Assembly (NCBI GenBank): GCA_013399305.1
Contig: VXAI01000092.1
Coordinates: forward strand, 1,838,231 to 1,902,230
Source: Rostratula benghalensis
Lineage: Eukaryota > Chordata > Aves > Charadriiformes > Rostratulidae
DNA: 64,000 nt
Direction of reading: 5' to 3'
A program made the position numbers and the translations under genes. The notes under the pieces are model-generated. The model was not told where the DNA came from, searched no databases, and was given only the letters and a program-made list of their open reading frames with translations. Positions 54,251-64,000 of the stretch are shown here, one piece after another. The first letter of the stretch is position 1. Each line of letters starts with the position of its first letter.

Positions 54251-57200
54251 GAGTAAAAGAAATTCCAGAGGAAAAGTAACATAGCATATTTCCTTTCAGA
54301 AGTACAGCTGTCTTATGGAGAGATTGCTATTTCCACTGTAGGACTGGTGATGTGATTATGACAGATTAGACATTTGGATCTGTAGTTTAATGTTTGCACA
54401 TGGTAGGGCAGGGTGACCTGGCTTACTCCACAGAGCACTGTTATCTGACCAGCCCATTCCCCAGGTCTCGAGGACAACTTCTGCTGCTGGGAGCTGCACC
54501 TTCCACTGGACAATGTGTAGGTTTGCAACCACTCATTAGTGCCGGTTCTAGATGCAGAGTTTGGTGTAGCACAGCCGCCTTCGTATCTGATTGCAGGCTT
54601 CTGATGTTTTCATGGAAAGGAGGATGTAGTTACCTCCACCCCTAGAGCTTTCAGGGATTTCTTTGATTCATTTTTATACTTAGCTTTTCATATGTGTATG
54701 GAGCTCATTGGTGTGGCTGGACACCTCCAAAGCAGCCATTAAAGCCTTGATGCTTTATGGTGATTCAACAGGCTGCTCCAAAAGGAACATGAGGAGGTAT
54801 GCTTTGAAAGGGGACTTCTCCTCCAGCTGCTTCCATCCAGCACTTTAAAAACACATAAGACACAATAAAGCACGTGTTGACATAAGTGAGCTTCAAAAAA
54901 ACCATTGGATTATTTTGAAGGAGTATGAACAAACGTGGGGAGAGTTATCATCCTTCACCCAGCAAAACAATTACATCAGTGCAGCTTGGACTGGGATCTG
55001 CTTTAAGATCTCCCAGATGTTGCAAGAGGCACGTTGCTGATCAGTTGCTCTGGGTAATTATAAACTGTCAAATGGAGGAGGGGAGGTTGATTCTCAAAGA
55101 AAAAAAAAAAAAAAAAAAAATACCCCATAAAATCCTTTTGGGGACCTGAGGAGAAGATCTACTGTTCATAGCTGACATCCAGAGCCAGGACAGCCTCTGC
55201 TGGCTTTGCTAGGACAGTGCCATGGACATATCTCAGAGCCTACTTTCTGCCTGAGCTCTGGTATAATGCATGGAGGGTACAAGATCTCCAGCAAGGTGCA
55301 TGCTGTGGAGTGAGCCTAGAGCTGCTCAGAAATCATATTTGCAGCATCACCCAGTTTAGGGTGAGGAATCTGCTATCCACATTATTTCTGCTGAAGCCCA
55401 TCTGGCCCTGAGGCAGGAGACGCCTGCCCTGACATTCAGCAGGGAAGGGGGACCTAGGGAAAAGCTGAAGCCTTGCTGGCCTTGGGGAGAAACAATTTAC
55501 TCGGTACTAGAGCTCATCCCCTGCTTGGACCTGAGCTGTGCAGCTGGAGCAGGGGTCCCCAGGTGAGGTGTTGGTGCTGTGCTGCAGCACAACAAGGGTT
55601 CAAGACTTTGGGGGCTGCAAGAAGATGGGGAACATATTCCTAACCCTGTATCTGGGTGGCTCAAACACTTATCAGAGTGTGTCCCCAGCTCAAATGTGTG
55701 GGTTTGTGCACTTTTTGTGAAGCATTTGCTGTTTGCAGCACAGGGGAGCCACAGGCACAGGGAGCAAGAGGGCTGGTGAGCTTGCATCAAGAAAAAGCCC
55801 CAGCTCCTCTCCTCCCTGAAGGTGAGTGCTACTCCATTGCATCCCAAATGTAGAGCAGTGGCCTTGTGGGGGGCATTCAGGCCATTAGCAATTCTCTGAT
55901 CAGCCCTTTGAAGGACTCTGGAAGGCACCAGCACTCTGAAGAGCCTTTGGGACTCAGCAGCCCAAGTGTTGAGAGAAAGGGCTTTCAGAAAGGGTGACTT
56001 TCAAAAGCCCTTGTGCTGTTGTTTCCACGGGGAACATGAGTTGGTGAGCTGCCTCTCTGAGTTCCCTTCTAACAACCTTTGTCTCACAGTCCCACTGGGG
56101 TCCAGCCATACCATCCCCCTGCATAATAGCAGGGGTGGGCATCCAGCTCCCTGCAGCCCAGGGCATGTGGCAGAGCTACCAGCTTGCATTTACCACCTCG
56201 CAACAGCATGTCAGGCTGTGAGCAGTATTGGGTGAAAATGAACGGCAGTGCTGTGCTGCTGTGGTGATGTGGCCTCAGGCAGAGGATGGGTGGGCAGCAG
56301 CCTCTCCAGGTCAGTGGGCAAGAGCCCCAGCAGGTAATGCTCCCTGGTGCCACAGCAGAGGGAACACAGGCACCCGGCCCGTGGCCCTGGTTTCTATTAC
56401 AAACACCTCACTGCTTTACCAACACTAGCCCAGAGGGGTTGCTGACCCCTGGTGCAGAGCAGCGATGGAGCAGAATACCTGTCAGGAAGGTGTGCTCACC
56501 CGTCGCCATCATTGCAGGAGCTCCACAGTGCCGGAGGCGGATGTGGCTTCATGAGCACACCACGGTGACGAGCTCAGCAGCAGGTTGGCTACACAAAAAT
56601 GAACCCCTGGCAATGCCCACTTCGAGGAACAGTTTCATCCTGGACATGATGGGAGTAGCGGGGAGAAACATGTGGCCCATCCCTGGCATTGCCCATCAAG
56701 GCCAGCTCACCCTGACACCAGGTGGGGCTGTGCCTTAACAGTACAAGCACCCTCAAAGCGTCCTGGCATTGTCTTCTTCTCTTTTTTAATTTCATTTTTC
56801 AGGATGACAACACTTTAGAGGTTTATGACCAACAGGAGAATTTACTACTAAGTCATATACTGATGTAATGAAATCTAATATATGCTGTGTAATGAGTTAT
56901 GAGATGTTATTTAGTTTCAGGGTTTTATTACTTCAATCAGTTATGACCATATTTCCTTTTATATGATTGCTCACTCTTTAAACATACCAGATGACTGTAT
57001 AAAGAACACCTAATAAAGTCTGGAGATGTTAAAATATAAATGTTTTAATTTTTACCATAAATTTGTTTTAATTCTACCAATGGTGGGTTTTGTGCTGGAA
57101 GTGGTGCTGTCCTTGTTAGCAAATGCAGACCTTGGCAGAGTTGTCTCAGATCCTTTGGGGGAAGGAGCTGAGTGACCCTGCTTCATTATAAAGCATAGTT

Positions 57201-58051
57201 AGTGACCAATGTTCAACCTTGGTGATTATACACAGAAATTGAAAGGTTTTTAGAAAAAACAAATAGAAAGATGGAAAACATTGATCTGTGATATAATTGT
57301 CTTAATTATCCTCTCATATTTACCACTGTAACTGCAATATATTTGTCCTGGTTTCTACCAGTCTTCAGGAGGGGAGAATCTGGCTTGTGGTCTTCAGCAT
57401 CAGAATAAAATATATAAATATTCTGCCCATGCGCCTTTTGGCAATCATCCTAATTTTTCCACATTTATCCATTGTATTTTAAAGTCATTTGGGATAACGT
57501 CATAGCAGTGGAATTATATAGCTGTGAAATAAGATCAGAATCAAGTCTTTAATAAATCAATGTTTAAGCGAGCGAAGGATTTCAGCTGCAGAACAATTGC
57601 AGAAACCAAGCAGCATAGAATCCTGGTCATGATATGTTCATAGTGAGTGCTGAGTTCTCAAAAATTATTGTAGAACGTGTTTTATGATGGTTTACAACTC
57701 TGCAGTTGAAGCTTGTGTCCACATTAATACAAATTGCAGCCATTGTAAGGCTTCAGAATGCTGCTGCTATCTAGCAAGCCACCCGCTGTGGGCATGCAGA
57801 GGTCTTCAGTGCTACTGGCCAGGGTCCTGCATGGGTGTCACCTGCTTGGGTGGCCCCAGATTAATCTACTTACAGCTTTCTGATTTCCTCCCCACCTCTG
57901 CAAGACCCGTCATTTGCCTGATTTGCTTAGCTTGATTGAAATTCCCACTGCTGTCATAGCAGGGACTTGCTCTCTCCTGCTGCAGGCTGCCTAGGCCAGA
58001 GACTGGTCCTGGCTTGAGGATGAAGTAGCACCACAGAGCAAAAGGTGGGGG

Positions 58052-58428
58052 AGCAAGGAACTTTCAGATCATCAAGTTCAACCATCAGCCTAACACTGAC
58101 AAAAACATCACTAACCCAAGTTGCTAAGTTCCATATCTACTTGTCTTTTAAATATCTCCAGGAATGATGATTCTACCACTTCTATGGACAGCCTGTTCCA
58201 GTGTATGATAAACCTTTTGGTGTAGAAATTTTTCCTAATATCCAATCTAAACCTCCCCCGGTGCAGCTTGAGTCCATTTCCTGCTGTCATATCACTTGTT
58301 ACTTGGGAGAAGAGACTGACCCCTGCCTCTCTACAGTCTCCTCTCAGGTGGTTGTAGAGAGTGATAAGGTCTCCCCTCAGCCTTTTTTTCTCCAGGCTGA
58401 ACACCCCAGTTCTCTCAGCTCTTCCTCA
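58052..58428 (-). mobile_element. CR1 LINE 3' fragment
   Basis: About 375 bp of complementary CR1 3' end: GATCATCAAGTTCAACCATC, CCTAACACTGACAAAAACAT, ATATCCAATCTAAACCTCCC, GGTTGTAGAGAGTGATAAGG and TTTTCTCCAGGCTGAACACC. Same subfamily look as the copy in UQCRB intron 3; 5'-truncated. Confidence 0.92.
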
Positions 58429-58949
58429 TGGTCGCCTCTGTCCACAAGCTGTTGTTATGGGCCTTGGAAGCAGCAGTCAACAAATGATTTTGTACGAGAC
58501 CTCAAAAACAGTCTTTGCAGCAGAGTATGTGTTTCTGCTGTGCTCATACCAGGCACAGGGCTCTGGTGTCTGGCTCACTTGAGCTGCTTCAGCAGCACAA
58601 GGACAACCAGCCCAGGCCATGCTAGGCTTGGGGGCTGAGCTCCTGCTGTTGTGGTGGAGAGGAACCTGGTAAGCCTGAGTGTGATGTAGACATTTGTCTG
58701 ATCACCTTCAAGGGAAGGAAAACTGCCCTCCCTTAATTTTATCTAGAAGTACAATTTCATAGAACATAGTTACAATTTAATCTAGAATTTGTAGCAATCA
58801 GAAATATTTTCAGCATGTTTGGTCTGCTGTGGCTGTGGCTACCACCATTATCATAGCCCAAGGATGGCTTTGGAGACATAATCTCTGCTGCTTTATTGTC
58901 TGTGGCAGAAAGATGCCAGAGGCCCAGTTTGGTGGAATTTCCTTCCTCC

Positions 58950-59013
58950 TCCCCATCCTTATCCCCATCCCCATCCTCATCCTCATCCTCATCCTCATCC
59001 TCATCCCCATCCC
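58950..59013. repeat. (CCTCAT)n hexamer microsatellite
   Basis: CCCATC/CCTCAT hexamers in tandem with five uninterrupted CCTCAT units in the middle. Frames through it read Pro-Ile-Leu-Ile or Asp-Glu repeats; these ORFs are artefacts. Confidence 0.93.
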
Positions 59014-59568
59014 AGCATACGACCCCTGTCCCTGGCAAGCCTGTGCCTTGTTTTAGCTGTAGGTTAGTATTGCTGCCACCTCTAAACCCCTCCTTCTGGT
59101 TCTACAAGGCAGGCTGTCATCTCAGGATAGTCCCTCAGGACAGTACGTACATCAGGATGCTGTATGTCACCTAGAATTTATTCAATTATTGATAGCGATA
59201 TTAACAGAAGGGAAAAACTTCTAAATGACCCATCTTGCTTCTCCATTCCATTAATATCTCTATCACTAATTGGATAAATTTTAGAATTACAGCAAGTAAT
59301 GAAATAAAGACTTTACTATTCACAAATCCAGGATAATAATTCAGCCAAAGAGAATCATACATCAAATAAATGGCCAAGCATACTTTAAATATGTCTTTGT
59401 ACAGTAACAAGGCACAGTTTAATCCCATTAAGAAAATGTTGGCAGCGGCTCAGTGTTTGGGAACTTGCCTCTGAATTGTCCTGCTGTAACCTTGGATGTA
59501 GGAAAAGTTGAGACAAAGCAGTGTACTCAGTTTGACACGTCTTTGCCCTTTAGTTCCTTAATGATGCA

Positions 59569-59612
59569 ATGCAGAAACTGTCTTATATGCAGAAACTGTC
59601 TTATATGCAGAA
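59569..59612. repeat. 18-bp tandem pair
   Basis: ATGCAGAAACTGTCTTAT at 59569-59586 and again at 59587-59604, followed by the first 8 bases of a third copy. No function evident. Confidence 0.9.
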
Positions 59613-62239
59613 TTTTAGGTGATAGCATGCTTTCTGAATGTGCCCTATCTGCTACTTTGTATGCAGTTTATTTGCAGCTCCATAAAATACAGATTTCTGA
59701 GCTATCTCAAAAGAACAAGTCCACATATTATTTTAACTTTCAAGAACCAAAAGCTTTGTTCCATACATCTTACTTAAAGGATAAACAGACAGGTAGGTTA
59801 GTTTCTCACTAATAAAAAATTCAAGAAAGCATTGGGTGTTTTTTCTGAGATTTTTTACCCGGGTTACTTGGCTTTTACTTTGTCCCCGGTATTTTCAGCA
59901 GGATCCAGAGTAGTTTTCATTTCTCCCAGTATTTCATATAAGGAACTCAGCTACCACAGCTATTGACTTCTCTTATTTCTAATTAAGAAGGATTTAATAT
60001 GTACCATAGAAAAGATAGTATGGCTAGATGAATTTCTCATGGCCACATATTACGTCCTTGGAGTTTTAGCTACAGATCTTGGGGGGCAAAAAACCCCCAA
60101 ACTGTAGAGCGTTTAAAGCAGTAGATTTTGAAGACGAAATCACAGCTGGTACAATATAATCTGAGACTGGCAGTACACTGGGGAGTCAGCACGATGTGGG
60201 GGGTTCTGCTGATGTGGGGCATTCCCCACTTCTCTGCTGCTCGGTGGAGCCTTGGTGCTGCTCCTCTCCACACACACTGCTCTCTTCCGATCGGACAGTA
60301 TTGCACTTCCCAGGGTTCTGTAAGCATGGAAGGAGAATGGGTGCTTTGACTGTTATTAAGATATCCAAACTAAAATATTGAGAGTCAGAGTTATTCATAC
60401 TCAGCGCTGTCCACTGATTCTCTACAAAGGTCTTGCCCTTAAAATATCAGCTGTGGTTTTCCTCTGCTGTTACTTGCAGTATCGTGTTGTGCTGAATGAA
60501 TTACTTGACAGAGCTTTGTGTCTCTTTGTACTGTAACAGCTTCTAGAAAAATTGAAACTGACAGTTCCTATAGTAAGGCATGAGGAAATATATTTGAATA
60601 GTGGATATGTTTTATGGCGTGAGGTCAGAGAGTACACATACATCACAGGGTACAGTAGGGAATAAGAGGGTAACTATAGATATACGCACAACACACAAAC
60701 CTGAGTGATTATTTTTTAGCTCTTGATCCATCCTCTGGCATTTGCTGCCAAACCAGAAGGAAAAAAAATCTTGTCCCCTTTCCATGTGATTGCAGAATGA
60801 GTCTTTGCTCTGCAGAATGAGATTTAGAAACCACAGAAAGCAAACTGCATGGCCCATAGCAATGGGATGGCCCCATTTTTCTTGCACGAGTTGTGGTGCT
60901 AAGAAGCTGGCATGGATGCCCAAAAGAGTTGTTCTCCTGTGCCAGCAGCTCCTCTACCATGGCCAGGGTGAAGTGACCGTGCTGCTTCCAGATGGTTTTC
61001 TTTGAGGAGCTTTTGGAGTTGGACATCTCAGTGGGTTGATGTACCCTAGGTGGGCTCAGCACCAGCACACCCAGAGGTCACTGGCTCCTAAGTGGTTCTC
61101 TGCCACTGACAACCTAGCATCGATGTTTTAAGGGCAGCTTGTTGACAGTGGAAGCAATATGACAAAAATTAGGTAGGCAAGAGGGATTAAAACATGTACG
61201 ATTGTGCAGAGTTTGTGAGGCTCAATTACATGAGTCAGGAGCTAGTGAAGAGTTTGAAGACCTGGAAATAGTTCCAATTTGTCATATCAGGAGTCTCCTT
61301 CCCAGAAACAGGCTGTGGAAGCAGAGGCAAATCCACCATATGGAGAACAGATGTCTCAAGGGAGCTGAGAAGAAGATACTTTGCTAGTACTAAAAATATT
61401 CAGTATGCGGAGGTGATAACAAGTGCTTCTAAAGAAGAAGCAATTATTTATCATTGAGTAGACAATTTTTACTGTTTCCTAGAACACAAGAAGCCTATAT
61501 GCTCAAATAACCCCAGACTGTCACAGTGAAGAGGCACTGATTCACAGCTCAGGGCAGAAAATATAATAATAAGCAGATTGTATGTATTGTTTAACCATCT
61601 GCTTTTGAAAGCACATCTTATCACAGGCTGTATCACACTGAAAAGAGGAAGTGAAATCAGAAGGCAATGAGTTACCAATGTACACTCAGTCTGATGTACA
61701 AGACCAGTACGGTTGCCTTTGCCATTTGCAGCTTTGATGTTTTACTTTTTAGCACTTTAATTAGGAGTAGTGTTGCAGGGACTGACTCAATTTATAACTT
61801 CACTACTACAGTGTTACATGGTTCCTGTGAGTACTCCTCTGAGTACCAGACCTGCTTAAACATCAGGGAACTTCATCACTGCCTTGAGGTGCCTTAGGAG
61901 ATGTTTTAAGGAAGGATGCCATTGAGTGAGGAAGCTCAAGTACAGCTTGAAGTGAAATGAAGCTCTGCCTGCTCTGTAAGCAAAGACATGCAGCTGTGGC
62001 TAATGCCTGTGTAAGCACCAGCCACCACGTGCTCATGTTACTCATGTCCCAAGTAGGTGTTTGGTTTTTCCTCCTGCTACGGTTGCTCTGTCTCCCAAGT
62101 AGTAGATCAAGAGCTATCAAATCAGCTCCTGCAAAACTCCAACAAATTACTGCAGGGAAAGATAAAGCAACCCCAGAAAGTTAGGGCCGCGTGGCTCATT
62201 CTCTGGTGCTGGGGTGAGATGAGCTGTAAAAGACTGTCT

Positions 62240-63260
62240 CCAACACACGTTCATCTAATCTGTTCTTTAAAACCTCTAATGACTGCAGTCCTCCAGCCCA
62301 CAAAGGTAGCCTGCTCCTGATCTTATCTTTTATTATAGTTGGGAAGTTTGTCCTAATATCTAATCTAAATCTCCTTTGCTTCCAGTTAAACCTATTATTC
62401 CTTGTCCCACTCTCAGTGGACATCAAGGCAAGAGATTTTCCTCCTCTTTACAGTAATCTATGAAGGGGCTGTTATCCTGCTCCCTCCAGACCCATCCATC
62501 TTCTCTTCACTAGACTAAACAACCCCAGGCTCTTTCAAACTCTACTCACAGGTCAGATACTATAAACCTCTTAACACCCTTGTTGGTCTCTCTGGGCTTT
62601 CTATTTCACTTACATCTTTCTTAAAAGGTGATGCCCCGTGCTGGATGCAGCGCTTGAGCTGGGAAGTTCCCACTGCCATGAAGTTACCGCCCATCCTTTG
62701 GGTTTCCCGTCCTGGTGGATACACCAGTGGGTGCCAGTGTGGTCACCCAGTCCGTGCTTATTCACAGGTCTTTTCTGCTGTCTGGTCAGTCAACCTCTGT
62801 TTCAGTACAAGTCCTTTTGACCTCCTTGCACTTTACACGTGTCTCTCTTTGGTTCCATTTGTTGATTCTGGAAAACCTCTACAATTTTTCATAGCTATTT
62901 TGGATTTTAATCCTGGGCCCCAATATGCTCACAATCCTCCTGGCTTAGTGTGATGGGCTGATTTTATAAGCATACTTTATTCCATTATCCAAGTTACTAA
63001 TGAAAATATCTACCAGAAACAGGCCCTGGACAGACCCTGGGTGACCCCATTAAAAATGAATTTTCAGTTTGATGGCAAACTGCGATAAGTTCAGCATGTT
63101 TTTCGAGCACTTGTGCACCCACAGACTAATGATTTCATCTGGCCTGTATTTCCTTAGCTGGCCTTCTAAGAGCATCGTGGGGGACACAATCAAATGCCCT
63201 GTGCTAATGAAGGCATGTATTGCTGCTCCCTGCCTGTCAACAAGTGGGAGGAAACATCTT
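62240..63260 (-). mobile_element. Old, diverged CR1 LINE fragment
   Basis: Complementary CR1 blocks in order: CCTAATATCTAATCTAAATC near 62352, a TTCACTAGACTAAACAACCC block near 62507, then after a poorly matching middle the upstream RT-region signature (AATGAAAATATCTACCAGAA, CAGGCCCTGGACAGACCCTG near 63023) and the block GTGGGGGACACAATCAAATG near 63176. Far more diverged than the other copies; it may be one element or two neighbouring ones. Confidence 0.7.
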
Positions 63261-64000
63261 TGCTCCTCCAAATCAGATTTGCCTTGACCATGCCATGCCA
63301 GGCTGTGAGGAGGAGCACTCCTGCCCAGCCGTCTGCAAAGCATCACTTGGGGGCAGGGAAGGTTTTGGAAATCGCTACTTTAAAACTGAAAAAAACCCTG
63401 CATTGTTAAACATGGTGTTTCTTACCACTGACAAATGCTGGAATCTGCAATGATCATGAGCCTATAATGCTACTAACAAACACCCAAGGAATCAGCTAAG
63501 TCCTCAAACCAGAACAGTAGGGAAGGAGGAGAGCAAGGTAATGTCTTGCACCTGCAGCAGCCTGTCCCAAGGCTCCTTCCCTCATCCTGCATCTATCTGT
63601 ACGTGGGTTCATCCATAGACCCCTCCAAACCAAAACCCAACACCTCTGGCAGCCAGCAGCACCCACATCCCCCAAAGGCTGAGGGATGTCATATTGTTCC
63701 CATTTCAAGGTAAAAATCATTCTCTTTGGTTCAAGACAGGATTAACTTTTCCATGCAGCCCACACAGGGAGTTCAGAAAAGAGAGCAATTTTGTTTTACC
63801 CAGACTGAGAAAGGTGACCACTGCAGAGAAGGAAACCTTGGGGACAACCTCCTGTGGTGAAGGATTTCCCAGAGGGAGGAGAAACTGTCCTCCTGGGAGA
63901 GCACAGGAGAAGGCTGGCTGTGCTTCTTCAAGCACAAGCTTAAAGAGGATGCTCCAGGAACAACAGGTCTTTGTTATTCATCATAAGAGAAGACATAAAT

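Larger units (their letters stand above)
48110..64000. other. Gene-free region right of UQCRB
   Basis: Nearly 16 kb with no exon I can support on either strand. Open frames up to about 150 codons (for example near 55.5-55.9 kb minus and 56.3-56.7 kb plus) show no domain, no conserved motif and no convincing splice structure. Recognised contents are CR1 fragments (58.05-58.43 and 62.24-63.26 kb), homopolymer tracts, a hexamer microsatellite and short duplications. By human synteny this is probably the flank upstream of GDF6. Confidence 0.65.

Noticed and set aside
55497..56738. 145- and 150-codon ORFs in the gene-free region
   Set aside because: No family resemblance, no splice pattern, and opposite-strand overlapping frames of similar length; GC-richer DNA gives such ORFs by chance.
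58757..59174. Acidic Asp-Glu repeat and Ile-Leu-Pro repeat ORFs on both strands
   Set aside because: Both are translations of the CCTCAT hexamer microsatellite.
59453..59812. 119-codon ORF containing a Cys-Arg-Asn-Cys-Leu-Ile repeat
   Set aside because: The repeat is the 18-bp tandem duplication; the ORF lacks an ATG start and any known domain.

Overview
The window is nuclear DNA from a vertebrate, almost certainly a bird. Genes are split into short exons with GT/AG borders, there are two CpG-rich promoter islands, most of the rest is AT-rich non-coding sequence, and the only interspersed repeats I can name are CR1 LINE fragments, the dominant family in birds and other sauropsids. The three genes found are in the same order and relative orientation as their human counterparts on 8q22.1 (PTDSS1, MTERF3, UQCRB). 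A run of 40 N shows this is a draft assembly. No plasmid, phage, CRISPR, tRNA or rRNA gene was seen.

Layout. (1) Positions 1-23813, minus strand: the first nine coding exons of PTDSS1 (phosphatidylserine synthase 1), residues 1-358 of about 473. The remaining exons lie left of position 1. Its introns hold CR1 copies and simple repeats. (2) Positions about 23.6-24.6 kb: a CpG island between PTDSS1 (leftward) and MTERF3 (rightward), with the N gap and a GCC repeat; this looks like a shared bidirectional promoter. (3) Positions 24706-39880, plus strand: seven coding exons of MTERF3, complete at 416 residues, followed by a polyA signal. (4) Positions about 39.9-43.2 kb: an intergenic stretch that turns GC-rich and contains an 87-bp tandem duplication, a 13-bp GC minisatellite and a perfect NRF-1-type palindrome just upstream of the next gene. 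(5) Positions 43263-47936, plus strand: four coding exons of UQCRB, complete at 111 residues, then a polyA signal. (6) Positions about 48.1-64 kb: no gene recognised; CR1 fragments, microsatellites, and AT-rich blocks that may be conserved regulatory DNA. In human the next gene on this side is GDF6.

The genes do not form an operon. MTERF3 and UQCRB both encode mitochondrial proteins (a regulator of mtDNA expression and ribosome assembly, and a complex III subunit). PTDSS1 makes phosphatidylserine in the ER/MAM, the precursor that mitochondria decarboxylate to phosphatidylethanolamine. All three reading frames are intact wherever they are inside the window. I found no convincing undescribed system; the most interesting items are the repeat structures at the UQCRB promoter, the shared promoter with its gap, and possible regulatory blocks in the right-hand gene-free region.
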